A stretch of DNA of 64,000 bases from DALYLB01 sp033763135 (lineage in GTDB: Bacteria > Acidobacteriota > Blastocatellia > RBC074): assembly GCA_033763135.1 (NCBI GenBank), contig JANRKY010000286.1, forward strand, positions 1 to 64,000. The letters are read 5' to 3'. Below are positions 24,520-33,214 of this stretch, piece by piece. The stretch's first letter is position 1; every line of letters begins with the position of its first letter. Below the pieces are notes generated by a model. That model searched no databases, was not told the origin of the DNA, and was given only the letters and a program-made list of their open reading frames with translations. The position numbers and the translations under genes are program-made.

Positions 24520-27500
24520 TTATGAAAACAGCCCCTGGATATCCTCGGCGGTGAGCGATTTGATGAAGCCGGTCTCGGTGGTGATCAGCTGTTTGACGAG
24601 GTCGCGCTTGCGATCCTGGAGTTGCAGGATCTTCTCTTCGACCGAGTCGCGCATCATCAACTTGTAGACGAAGACGGGTTTGTCCTGGCCGATGCGGTGG
24701 GCGCGATCGGAGGCCTGCATCTCGACGGCGGGATTCCACCAGGGATCGACGTGGACGACGTAGTCGGCCGCGGTCAGGTTGAGGCCGACGCCGCCCGCCT
24801 TGAGGCTGAGCAGGAAGACGCGGATCCCCTCGTCATTCTGGAACTGATCGACGCGCGCCTGCCGGTTGGTCGTCGAGCCGTCGAGATAGGCGTAGGGGAT
24901 GCGGGCCTTGCGCAGCTCCTTCTCGACGAGCTTGAGCATCTGGACGAACTGGGAGAAGACGAGCGTCTTGTGCCCCTCGGCCTGCGCGGTCTTGAGCGTG
25001 TCGAGAAGCGCTTCCATCTTGGCGGACCCGCCCTTGTGCGTCGGGCGGACGAGGCGCGGGTGGTTGCAGATCTGGCGCAGCCGGAGCAGCCCTTCGAGAA
25101 TCCGGAAGCGCGCCTGCCGGACGCCTCCCTCCTCGATCAGCTTGAGCAGCAGCGCCCGATACTTGTCGCGCGTCTCGATATAGAGCGCGCGCTGCGCCGG
25201 TTCCATCTCGCCCCAGAGGATCTTTTCGGTGCGGGGCGGCAGATCGAGCGCGACCTGGTCCTTGGTGCGCCGCAGGATGAAGGGATAGACCAGCCGCTTG
25301 AGCGTGCGCGTCGTGCCTTCGTCCTTCTGCCGCTCGATCGGCCCCATGAACTCTTCGCGGAAATAGTCGGCCGAGCCGAGCAGGCCCGGATTGAGAAACG
25401 CGAACTGCGACCAGAGCTCCAGCGTGTTGTTCTCGACCGGCGTGCCGGTGAGCGTCAGCCGGTGGCGGCAGGCGAGCTGCCGGGCGGCCTTGGCCGATTC
25501 CGAGACCGGGTTCTTGATGGCCTGCGCCTCGTCGAGAATCACCGTGTCGAACTCGTATTCCCGCAGCCGCTCGATCTCGCGAAGCAGAATGCCGTAGGTC
25601 GTCAGCACGACGTCATATTGATCGAACTCGCCGGTCTCGGCCGCGCGATCCGTGTGCGCGAAATCGAGGATGCGCAGCTCGGACGCGAACTTCGCCGCCT
25701 CGCGCTGCCAGTTGGTGACGAGCGAGCGCGGCACGATCAGCAGATGCGCGCTCCGCGGCTCCTTCCTGCGCCTGCGCTCGTTCCGCGCGGCGTAGGATTC
25801 CTTGAGCGACTGCAGAAAGCAGAGCGTCTGGATCGTCTTGCCCGTCCCCATATCGTCCGCCAGACAGCCGCCGAACCGCGCCTCGCGCAGAAAATGCAGC
25901 CAGTCGAAGCCCGCCTTCTGATAGGGGCGCAGTTCGCCCGCAAACGCCCGCGGCAGCGCCTGCGGTTGAATCCCCTCGAAATTCTTCAGCCAGGCGCGGG
26001 CCCCCTCGAACCGCTTGTCCGCCTTGACGTGCTCGCTGTCGCCGAACAGATGATCGAGCAGCGCGACGTGATGGCGCGCGACGCGCAATCCTTCCTCCCG
26101 CGCCTCGCTCAGTCCGAACAGATGTTTGTACTTCTCCAGCCAGTCCTCCGGGATCTCGCCGATCGTGCCGTCCGCCAGTTTGATGAAACGCTCATTCCTG
26201 CGAAGCGCCTTGCGAATCTCGGCCAGCGGGACCATCTGCTCGCCCCAGTGCGCGATCGCCTTCAGATCGAACCAGTCGATCTCCGAGGTGATCTCGAACG
26301 TGATATGGGGCTTCGCCTGATTGATCCGCGCGCTCAGGTCGGATTCGCCATAGATCTCGACGCCGGCCGCGGCCAGCAGCGGCGCGCGGTTCTTGAGAAA
26401 ATCGTAGGGATGCATGCCCTTGCGCAGCAGAAAGGTCTCCTGCGCCGTCCCGTCGCGAAGCGCGCCCGCCTTGAGGCCGAACTCGTCCCCGCCGAGCCGC
26501 TGCCACCATTCCGTCTCGCGCTCGATCTGCCGGGTGATTCTCACCGCGAGGTTGCGTTCGGCGTCGTGAACATAGCTGAAGGCCGGCGGTTTGCGCTCGC
26601 TGAGGCATTCGAGGCCGTTGTAGCTGAAACGCAGCGAGATCTGCAGCTCGTGATTCTCTTCGGTCAGATAGACGCGCGGTTGCGGGACGGCGCCCGAGAG
26701 CGTTTCGGTTCGCGCCGCCTCGCCGCGCAGGGAATAGGCTCCCGCAACCTCGCTGAACTTGCGGCTGTAGAACTCGTCGAGCGAATCGGGCGGGACGATC
26801 ACCTCCGCCTGCCGGCGAAGCTGATTGTATTGGCTCAGGTGCAGATCCACTCGAAAGATCCGCGAGCCGTCGCGCAGCCAGAGCGGATGATGATGAAAGA
26901 CCTCCTGGTCTCGCGAGCCCAGCCGAATCGCTCGATCCGGAAAGGCCGCGACGAGCGAAAGACGGACGCCGCCGTCCGCGCGCTCCATCTCCACCTCGAC
27001 CTGCGCGAGACCGGGCAGAACCTCCGCCGCCTCGCGGATGAGCCGGTCCCCCCGTCCGCGAAAGACCAGTTCTCCCGCCAGCGCGTCCCAAAACGGAGGC
27101 CGGGTTGAATCCGCGTAGCCGATGGGCGACGCCTGGAGCCGCTCAAAGGCCAGTTGCATCAACGCCTGCGAACAGGGCGTTGCATTCACCCAGCGACGCG
27201 AATCCATCTCACGCGCCTGCAGTTCGTAGGCGCTCAGATAATACGCGGGGTTGTTCCAGTTGCGCAGGAGCAGTTCGCTCAGGGCGGCCCGATCTTGCCA
27301 GATGGATTCGGGAATTACCGAGGTCGAAACAAACCCGGGCTGCGCCATCTGCCGGCCATTTCGTTCGACGAACGAGAAGAAGAGAATCCCCTTCGCCAGT
27401 CCCTGTCTCGCCGGCCGCGCTTCCGGCCGCAGGATCATCGCAAGCTCTTCGCGCCACTTCGATTCGGCTTTCGGCTTCCCGTTCGCGGGCGCTTCGGGCG

Positions 27501-27915
27501 CGTATTTCTCCCGCAGCAGCATCGCGGCCGCAATCTTGTGCTTGCAGACGACCTCCGCCGTGATCCGGCCGAAGGGGCAGTCGCAGTTTGAGACGACCTC
27601 GCCGTCCAGCAGCGTGAACCGGACCCGATAGGGAGAGTCGTCGACGACGCGCACCCGCGCGCTCTCTTCGGTCAAGCCCTCGATGCGCAGGTCTCTCTTT
27701 CGCGCGAAGAGCGCCGCGCCGCGCTTCGCGATGCCCGCGCCCGCCGTCCGCCGCATCGCTCCGAGGTCGATCGCGACGGCCAACGCGCGCAGATCGGGCG
27801 GCGAAGGCGAAGCTTCCTCGTGCAACTCGCGGCGGCTCTTCTCATGGCGCGCCCAGCGGGACATCGCCAGTTCGCGCAGCTTTCGCCGAGTCTCGGCAGA
27901 AATTTTTCTCTTCAT
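24520..27915 (-). CDS. SNF2-family helicase with SWIM zinc finger
   Basis: The protein has about 1131 residues. A SWIM motif near the N-terminus (CDCPFGRITAEVVCKHK, CxC...CxH) is followed by a long lineage-specific region. The SNF2 motor comes last: motif I DDMGTGKTIQT, DEAQ box VILDEAQAIKNP, motif III LTGTPVENN, and C-lobe motifs VFLLSLKAGGVGLNLTAAD and DRAHRIGQ. Such bacterial Snf2/HepA-like proteins remodel or translocate on DNA; roles in repair or RNA polymerase recycling are known for relatives. The ATG at 27915 (MKRKIS) has CCGGAG just upstream and is preferred over 27981. Confidence 0.88.
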   Translation of the reverse strand: MKRKISAETRRKLRELAMSRWARHEKSRRELHEEASPSPPDLRALAVAIDLGAMRRTAGAGIAKRGAALFARKRDLRIEGLTEESARVRVVDDSPYRVRFTLLDGEVVSNCDCPFGRITAEVVCKHKIAAAMLLREKYAPEAPANGKPKAESKWREELAMILRPEARPARQGLAKGILFFSFVERNGRQMAQPGFVSTSVIPESIWQDRAALSELLLRNWNNPAYYLSAYELQAREMDSRRWVNATPCSQALMQLAFERLQASPIGYADSTRPPFWDALAGELVFRGRGDRLIREAAEVLPGLAQVEVEMERADGGVRLSLVAAFPDRAIRLGSRDQEVFHHHPLWLRDGSRIFRVDLHLSQYNQLRRQAEVIVPPDSLDEFYSRKFSEVAGAYSLRGEAARTETLSGAVPQPRVYLTEENHELQISLRFSYNGLECLSERKPPAFSYVHDAERNLAVRITRQIERETEWWQRLGGDEFGLKAGALRDGTAQETFLLRKGMHPYDFLKNRAPLLAAAGVEIYGESDLSARINQAKPHITFEITSEIDWFDLKAIAHWGEQMVPLAEIRKALRRNERFIKLADGTIGEIPEDWLEKYKHLFGLSEAREEGLRVARHHVALLDHLFGDSEHVKADKRFEGARAWLKNFEGIQPQALPRAFAGELRPYQKAGFDWLHFLREARFGGCLADDMGTGKTIQTLCFLQSLKESYAARNERRRRKEPRSAHLLIVPRSLVTNWQREAAKFASELRILDFAHTDRAAETGEFDQYDVVLTTYGILLREIERLREYEFDTVILDEAQAIKNPVSESAKAARQLACRHRLTLTGTPVENNTLELWSQFAFLNPGLLGSADYFREEFMGPIERQKDEGTTRTLKRLVYPFILRRTKDQVALDLPPRTEKILWGEMEPAQRALYIETRDKYRALLLKLIEEGGVRQARFRILEGLLRLRQICNHPRLVRPTHKGGSAKMEALLDTLKTAQAEGHKTLVFSQFVQMLKLVEKELRKARIPYAYLDGSTTNRQARVDQFQNDEGIRVFLLSLKAGGVGLNLTAADYVVHVDPWWNPAVEMQASDRAHRIGQDKPVFVYKLMMRDSVEEKILQLQDRKRDLVKQLITTETGFIKSLTAEDIQGLFS

Positions 27916-28266
27916 CTGCTCCGGGTATATTCTGAATTTTTGGATTGTATCGTAACCGTCAATGTATCGCTCTGCCCGCAATTGAGCAAGCGAAGCCGTG
28001 GCGCTTTCGCCGAAACGCCGGTCACCGCGAATTTTTCGCCGCTTACCGGTTTTTCCTACCCCGCGGGCGCAATCGAAGCGAGAATGCGTCCGGTTTCAGC
28101 CGCGGGATTTTGCTGAAACAACGGACGCGCGAGAAGCGTTATCCGTGATCACGTTTCAACCCGAAATGAAATGACGAATATCGTTCGGCGTTTGGCCTTC
28201 AGGCGACCCGGCATCATCGGATGCCCCCGTCCGAAGGCGGATTGACAACCATGGGAGGATGGTCTT
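27916..28266. other. Intergenic region, divergent SNF2 and S9 peptidase genes
   Basis: About 350 bp with no supported gene. The only features I see are the S9 peptidase ribosome-binding site (GGGAGG at about 28251-28256) and GC-rich, repeat-poor sequence. No promoter meets a reasonable standard. Confidence 0.4.
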
Positions 28267-30951
28267 ATGCGATCGAAAATCGCGCTGGTTTTCTCATTGA
28301 TTCTCGCACTGTTTCTCACGCTGTCGGTCTCGGCGCAGACGCCGGTCCTGGACCGGGAACTCTTCTTCGGCGATCCCGAGATCTCGGGCGCGCAGCTCTC
28401 GCCGGACGGGCAGTTCATCGCCTTCATCAAGCCGTATCAGGGGACGCGCAACATCTGGGTCAAGCGCACCGCGGAGCCCTTCAGCGCGGCCCGGCCCGTG
28501 ACGGCCGATCCCAAGCGTCCGGTCCCGGCCTATTTCTGGAGCCGCGACGGAAAGTTCATTCTGTTTGTGCAGGACAAGGGAGGCGACGAAAACTACAACG
28601 TCTTCGCCGTGAATCCGGCCGAGAAGCCGGCCGCCGGCGAGGCCGTGCCGAAGGCGCGCAATCTGACCGACGCCAAGAGCGTTCGCGCGCAGATCTACGC
28701 CGTGCCGAAGAGCGACCCCGACCTGCTCTGGGTCGGCCTGAACGACCGCGACCCGGCCTGGCATGATCTCTACAAAGTGAAGATCTCGTCCGGCGAGCGG
28801 ACGCTCGTCCGCAAGAACACCGAGCGGATTCTGAGCTGGACCTTCGATCTCAAGGATCAGATCCGCCTCGCGACGCGCGCCAACGACAAGGGCGAGACCG
28901 AGGTGCTTCGCGTCGAGGGCGCGGCCGAGGCGGCCACGTTCAAGATGATCTATTCGTGCACCGTGTTTGAGAGCTGCGGGCCGGTCCGCTTTCACAAGGA
29001 CAACAAGCGCGTCTATTTCGTAACCAATCGCGGCGCCGACGCCGATCTGATCCGCCTGACGCTCTTCGATCCGGAGACGGGCCGGGAAGAGGCGGTCGAA
29101 TCGGATCCGCTGAACCGGGTGGATCTCGGCGGCCCGATCTTCTCGGACGTCACCGATGAGTTGATCGGAACCTCGTACGACGACGAGCGCCCGCGCGTCT
29201 ATTGGAAGGACAAGGCCTTCGAGGCCGACTACAAGTGGCTGCAATCGAAGCTGCCCGGCCGGGAGGTCAATTTCGGCTCCTCGACGACCGATGAGACGCT
29301 CTGGCTCATCTCGGCGTCGAGCGACCGGGAACCCGGTGAGTCGTGGCTCTTTGATCGCAAGTCAAAGAAGCTGACGCAGCAGTATCGCGTCTTCGACAAG
29401 CTGCCGCGCGAGCATCTGGCCGAGATGAAATCGATCCGCTACAAATCGTCGGACGGGCTGGAGATCCCCGCCTATCTGACGCTGCCGAAGGGCGTCGAGG
29501 CGAAGAATCTGCCGACGATCATCTTCCCGCACGGCGGTCCGTGGGCGCGCGATGCGTGGGGTTTCGATGGGTACGCGCAGTTCCTGGCCAATCGGGGTTA
29601 TGCGGTGCTCCAGCCCAACTTTCGAAGCTCGACGGGGTATGGCAAGAAGTTTCTCAATGCGGGAAATCAGCAGTGGGGCGAGAAGATGCAGGACGACCTG
29701 ACGTGGGGCGTCAAGCATCTGGTCGCGCAGGGCATCGCCGATCCGAAGCGCGTCGGGATCATGGGCGGCTCCTACGGCGGCTATGCGACGCTGGCGGGGG
29801 TGGCGTTCACGCCCGACGTCTATGCGGCCGGAGTCGCGATCGTCGCGCCGTCGAATCTGATCACGCTGCTCGAATCGATCCCGCCCTACTGGGAAGCGGG
29901 ACGGAAGATCTTCCACGAGCGGATGGGCGATCCGACGACGACGGCCGGGAAGGCGCAGCTCGAGCGTCAGTCGCCGCTCAACGCCGCCAATCGAATCAAG
30001 ACGCCGTTGATGGTCGTGCAGGGGGCGAACGATCCCCGCGTGAAGAAGTCGGAGTCGGATCAGATCGTCGTGGCGCTTCGCGAGCGGAATTTTCCGGTGG
30101 AGTACATCGTCGCGCCCGATGAGGGACATGGCTTTGCGCGCCCGGTGAACAACATGGCGATGTTCGCCGCGGCCGAGAAGTTTCTGGCCCGGCATCTCGG
30201 CGGCCGCTTTCAGGAGGGTGCGACGCCCGAGGTCTCGCAGCGCCTGAAGGAGATCACCGTCGACGTCAGGACGGTCGAGAAACCGAAGCGGGTCGACGCC
30301 GCCGCGGTCGGCACGCCGAAGCCGGCCGTCGATCTGACGCCGGGAACCCAGAACTACAACGCGAAGATCGAACTGGGAGGACAGTCGATCGAGATGCAGA
30401 TCACGGTCGAAATCAAGGAGGCCAACGGACTGTGGGAGGTTCGCGAGACCGCGAAGGGGGCCATGGGCGAGATCCTCGACGCCACCTGGCTGGAGAAGGG
30501 AACCCTCACGCTTACGAAGCGCGCCATCAAACAGGGCCCCGTCACGATCGATCTGGCAATGAAGGGAAACAAGGCCGAGGGGACAATGACCATGAACGGC
30601 CAGTCGAAACCCATCTCCGCCGAACTGAGCGGCGCGCTCTTTGCGGACGGCGCGGGCGCCTATGCCGTGATGGGAACGCTGCCCCTCGCCGAGGGCTACA
30701 GCGCAACCTTCCGCAACTTCGACCTGCAGAAACAGAAGATCGACCTGAAGCAGTTGAAGGTCGTCGGCATCGAGAAGGTGACGGTTCCGGCCGGCAGCTT
30801 CGAGGCCTACAAGGCGGAGATCGCCTCCCCCTCGGGAGACGGCGGAAAGACCACCATCTGGGTCGCTCGCGATTCCCGCAAGATCGTCAGGATCGGCGCC
30901 GTCATGCCCCAGATGAATGGGGCCACGCTCACCAGCGAACTGCTGAAATAG
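28267..30951 (+). CDS. Secreted S9 family prolyl oligopeptidase-like peptidase with extra C-terminal domain
   Basis: The 894-residue protein begins with a signal peptide (MRSKIALVFSLILALFLTLS). A beta-propeller-like region with WD40/TolB-type repeats follows (about 25-385), then an alpha/beta hydrolase domain with the catalytic triad Ser502 (GGSYGGY), Asp589 (GANDPRVK) and His621 (DEGHGF). This matches the acylaminoacyl-peptidase/DPP-like S9C group. After residue 650 there is a further beta-rich domain of about 240 residues (QNYNAKIELGG..., VTVPAGSFEAYKAEI) that recalls DUF3108-like lipoprotein folds and is unusual for the family. It is likely periplasmic and scavenges peptides. Confidence 0.88.
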   Translation: MRSKIALVFSLILALFLTLSVSAQTPVLDRELFFGDPEISGAQLSPDGQFIAFIKPYQGTRNIWVKRTAEPFSAARPVTADPKRPVPAYFWSRDGKFILFVQDKGGDENYNVFAVNPAEKPAAGEAVPKARNLTDAKSVRAQIYAVPKSDPDLLWVGLNDRDPAWHDLYKVKISSGERTLVRKNTERILSWTFDLKDQIRLATRANDKGETEVLRVEGAAEAATFKMIYSCTVFESCGPVRFHKDNKRVYFVTNRGADADLIRLTLFDPETGREEAVESDPLNRVDLGGPIFSDVTDELIGTSYDDERPRVYWKDKAFEADYKWLQSKLPGREVNFGSSTTDETLWLISASSDREPGESWLFDRKSKKLTQQYRVFDKLPREHLAEMKSIRYKSSDGLEIPAYLTLPKGVEAKNLPTIIFPHGGPWARDAWGFDGYAQFLANRGYAVLQPNFRSSTGYGKKFLNAGNQQWGEKMQDDLTWGVKHLVAQGIADPKRVGIMGGSYGGYATLAGVAFTPDVYAAGVAIVAPSNLITLLESIPPYWEAGRKIFHERMGDPTTTAGKAQLERQSPLNAANRIKTPLMVVQGANDPRVKKSESDQIVVALRERNFPVEYIVAPDEGHGFARPVNNMAMFAAAEKFLARHLGGRFQEGATPEVSQRLKEITVDVRTVEKPKRVDAAAVGTPKPAVDLTPGTQNYNAKIELGGQSIEMQITVEIKEANGLWEVRETAKGAMGEILDATWLEKGTLTLTKRAIKQGPVTIDLAMKGNKAEGTMTMNGQSKPISAELSGALFADGAGAYAVMGTLPLAEGYSATFRNFDLQKQKIDLKQLKVVGIEKVTVPAGSFEAYKAEIASPSGDGGKTTIWVARDSRKIVRIGAVMPQMNGATLTSELLK

Positions 30952-30965
30952 CCCGCGGGCCGAAC

Positions 30966-31124
30966 GCCTCACGCGAAGGCGCGAAGATGGGAAGAGCCCG
31001 GTCTTCTTCGCGCCTTCGTTTTCGATTCAGAAGCCATGCGAGCCGCGGGATCGAAAAAAGAACGGGAAGATCAAGAAAACTCGGGAATCGCTTTTCTTTG
31101 CGTCTTCGCGGCTTCGCGTGAGGC
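30966..31124. repeat. Palindromic dispersed element, copy 1 of the 160-180 bp type
   Basis: The terminal inverted repeats GCCTCACGCGAAG (30966 on) and CTTCGCGTGAGGC (ending 31124) enclose internal CTTCGTTTTCGATTCAGAA and GAAAACTCGG segments. These are shared in order with the element at 50881-51057. It lies between the convergent S9 peptidase and rubrerythrin genes. Confidence 0.8.
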
Positions 31125-31134
31125 CCTCTTCTTG

Positions 31135-31578
31135 CTAACTTTCACCGTATTCCCTGGAAAACGCGTCGAGGGCGCGCTGCAGCCGGGCGGCGTGCGAGCG
31201 TTCGGCGCGAACGAGCGTCTCGAACCATTCGGCGACCTCGTCGAGCCCCTCTTCCCGCGCGGTTCGCGCATAGGCCACATACATCTCGGTGAACTCGAAG
31301 GTCTCGCCGGCAATCGAGGCGCGCAGGTTGGCGAGGGTGTCGCCGATCGGCTCGCCGGTGACGGGATCGCCGACTTCGCGGAGAAAGTCGAGATGGCCGT
31401 GGGCGTGGCCGGTCTCCCCCTCGGCGATGTCGCGAAACAGCCCGGCGGCGTCGGGATTTCCCTCGATGTCGGCCTGCCGCGCGAAATAGAGATAGCGTCG
31501 ATTGGCCTGCGCCTCGCTGGCAAAGGCCTTTTTCAGGTTTTCGTGTGTCTGGCTGCCTTCTAGCTTTGGCATGGTCAT
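31135..31578 (-). CDS. Rubrerythrin-like diiron protein without rubredoxin domain
   Basis: The 147-residue four-helix ferritin-like protein has the diiron ligands spread over ASEAQANRRYLYFA, IAEGETGHAHGHL, EFTEMYVAYARTAREEG and VRAERSHAARL (Glu and ExxH pairs). Classical rubrerythrin adds a C-terminal rubredoxin [Fe(Cys)4] domain; here there is none and no CxxC motif, so it belongs to the shorter erythrin/sulerythrin type. Peroxide reduction with an external electron donor is likely. The ATG at 31578 is used because the longer frame runs through an intergenic hairpin. It follows the A-type Fe-S carrier on the same strand. Confidence 0.85.
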   Translation of the reverse strand: MTMPKLEGSQTHENLKKAFASEAQANRRYLYFARQADIEGNPDAAGLFRDIAEGETGHAHGHLDFLREVGDPVTGEPIGDTLANLRASIAGETFEFTEMYVAYARTAREEGLDEVAEWFETLVRAERSHAARLQRALDAFSREYGES

Positions 31579-31598
31579 TCCGGATGTCCACCCATAAA

Positions 31599-31637
31599 CG
31601 AAGACACAAAGGAGACGGCGTCTCCTTTGTGTCTTCG
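31599..31637. terminator. Perfect 17 bp hairpin between Fe-S carrier and rubrerythrin genes
   Basis: CGAAGACACAAAGGAGA (31599-31615) and its exact complement (31621-31637) flank a 5 nt loop. The stem resembles the other CACGAAG-type intergenic palindromes. It could attenuate or end transcription after the carrier gene, but it has no U tract. Confidence 0.6.
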
Positions 31638-31664
31638 GGGTATTCGTAAAATTGTCGGCCGAGA

Positions 31665-31994
31665 TCAGGCCGTGAAGGAACTGCCGCATCCGCATCCGCC
31701 GGACGCGTTCGGGTTGTTGAAGGTGAACCCGGATCCCATGACGCTGTTGACGAAGTCGATCTGCACGCCATCGAGATACTGGGCGCTGAACATGTCGACG
31801 AAGACGCGAAGATTGCCGGCCGTGACGACCTCATCGGTGCCCTGCGGGGCCTCTTCGATGTTCATCGCGTACTGGAACCCGGAGCAGCCGCCCGGAACGA
31901 CGCGAACGCGGAGACCACCGTCATTTCCGACGTTTTCGGCTTCGAGGAACTTGGCGACTTCGGAGACTGCCGTTTCAGTCAAAGTCAAATTCAT
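31665..31994 (-). CDS. erpA: A-type iron-sulfur carrier (ErpA/HesB/IscA family)
   Basis: The 109-residue protein has the three A-type carrier cysteines: Cys in VVPGGCSGFQYA (about 37) and the C-terminal GCGCGSSF pair. The VDMFSAQYLDGVQIDFV core and N-terminal TETAVSEVAKFL helix fit the family. It delivers Fe-S clusters to apoproteins. The class (ErpA versus SufA or IscA) cannot be fixed from sequence alone; ErpA is my preference because it is stand-alone. AAGGAG lies about 10 nt before the ATG, and a good promoter lies at 32052-32079. Confidence 0.85.
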   Translation of the reverse strand: MNLTLTETAVSEVAKFLEAENVGNDGGLRVRVVPGGCSGFQYAMNIEEAPQGTDEVVTAGNLRVFVDMFSAQYLDGVQIDFVNSVMGSGFTFNNPNASGGCGCGSSFTA

Positions 31995-32051
31995 AGTGTC
32001 ATTCTCCTTCTGTTGAATCTGAACGAATCAAATGGTTAATGATGACGGGTG

Positions 32052-32079
32052 ATGATAGCACGGCGAATCGCCGCGTCAA
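32052..32079 (-). promoter_or_regulatory. Sigma70-type promoter of the A-type carrier gene
   Basis: On the minus strand TTGACG (32079-32074) is followed after 16 bp by TATCAT (32057-32052). Transcription would start near 32045, leaving a 50 nt leader before the carrier ATG at 31994. It lies just after the Mrp stop codon, so the carrier can be expressed independently of the upstream genes. Confidence 0.5.
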
Positions 32080-32094
32080 CCCGGTTTACCGCGG

Positions 32095-33180
32095 TCACTT
32101 CTTCAAATTGAGCACGGGCAGCGTCTTGTTCGCCTTGATGGCGTTGATGCTGACCTGCGCGGCGACGTTCTGCGCGACGCTGCGAAAGGCCCGCGCCTGC
32201 GGGCTGTCCGGCTGACCGATGACGATCGGAATTCCCAGATCGCCGCCCTCGCGAATGCTGATCGCGATGGGAATGCCGCCGAGGAAGGGGACGCCGTACC
32301 GCTCCGCGAGCGCCTCTCCGCCGCCGTTGCCGAAGATGTGATACTTGTTGCCGTCGTTCGGGCACTCGAAATAACTCATATTCTCGACGATGCCGAGGCT
32401 CGGAACCTGCAGCTGCTCGAACATGCTGTAGGCCTTGCGGACGTCCGAGAGCGCGACCTCCTGCGGCGTCGTCACGAGGACGGCCCCGGCCAGCGCGACC
32501 ATCTGCGCGAGACTCAGCTGCACATCGCCCGTTCCCGGCGGCATGTCCACGATCAGATAGTCGAGCTCGCCCCATTCGACCTGCTTCAGAAACTGCGAGA
32601 CGGCCGAGTGGAGCATCGGGCCGCGCCAGACCACCGCCTTGTCTCCCGGATTGAGCAGCCCGATCGACATGGTCTTGACGCCGTGATAGACCGGCGGAAC
32701 GATGTTGTTTCCCCGGACCAGCGGCATGTCGTTGCCCCCCATCATGATCGGCACGTTCGGCCCGTACACGTCCGTGTCGAGAATGCCCACGCGCGCGCCC
32801 ATCAGCGCCAGACTCACCGCCAGATTGACCGAGACCGTCGATTTGCCCACGCCGCCCTTGCCCGAACTGACCGCGACGATGTGGCGAATGCCCGCGATCT
32901 CCTTGTCCATGGCCCCGCGCGCCTTCGGCACCTCGGCCTCCATCGTGACCTCGACCCGCTCGACCCCCGCGACTCCCATCACCGCCTTCTCGGCCTCGAA
33001 CTTCAATTGATCCCGCACCGGACACGCCGGCGTCGTCAGCACAAACCGAAACCCGACGATCCCTCCGCAGATCCTGACGTCGCGGATCATGTTCAGACTG
33101 ACGATGTCCTTATGGAGATCGGGGTCCTTCACTCCTCGCAACGCCCCCAGCACGATCTCCTCTGTGATCTGTTCACTCAT
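32095..33180 (-). CDS. mrp: Mrp/ApbC (NBP35-type) Fe-S cluster carrier ATPase
   Basis: The 361-residue protein has an N-terminal MIP18/DUF59 domain (about 1-85, VLGALRGVKDPDLHKDIVSL, with the conserved Cys in TTPACPVRDQ). A ParA/MinD-type P-loop ATPase domain follows, with the deviant Walker A SSGKGGVGKSTVSVN, LDTDVYGPN, and MPPGTGDVQL. It binds and transfers Fe-S clusters. In most homologues a CxxC pair near the dimer interface binds the cluster; here the region reads YFECPNDG, so only the first Cys is kept. The gene follows the SufR-like regulator by 34 bp on the same strand. Confidence 0.88.
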   Translation of the reverse strand: MSEQITEEIVLGALRGVKDPDLHKDIVSLNMIRDVRICGGIVGFRFVLTTPACPVRDQLKFEAEKAVMGVAGVERVEVTMEAEVPKARGAMDKEIAGIRHIVAVSSGKGGVGKSTVSVNLAVSLALMGARVGILDTDVYGPNVPIMMGGNDMPLVRGNNIVPPVYHGVKTMSIGLLNPGDKAVVWRGPMLHSAVSQFLKQVEWGELDYLIVDMPPGTGDVQLSLAQMVALAGAVLVTTPQEVALSDVRKAYSMFEQLQVPSLGIVENMSYFECPNDGNKYHIFGNGGGEALAERYGVPFLGGIPIAISIREGGDLGIPIVIGQPDSPQARAFRSVAQNVAAQVSINAIKANKTLPVLNLKK

Positions 33181-33214
33181 TTATTCATTTTCCTGAAATT
33201 GGTTGCCCACAAAC

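Noticed and set aside
24622..27108. 828-codon plus-strand open frame opposite the SNF2 helicase
   Set aside because: It is antisense to a gene with clear helicase motifs; the translation is low-complexity, Arg/Leu-rich and has no family signature. High GC makes stop-free shadows.
28241..28272. TTGACA before the S9 peptidase as a -35 box
   Set aside because: The matching -10 position would fall on the start codon and is a poor match (TTATGC), and a good ribosome-binding site lies between them.
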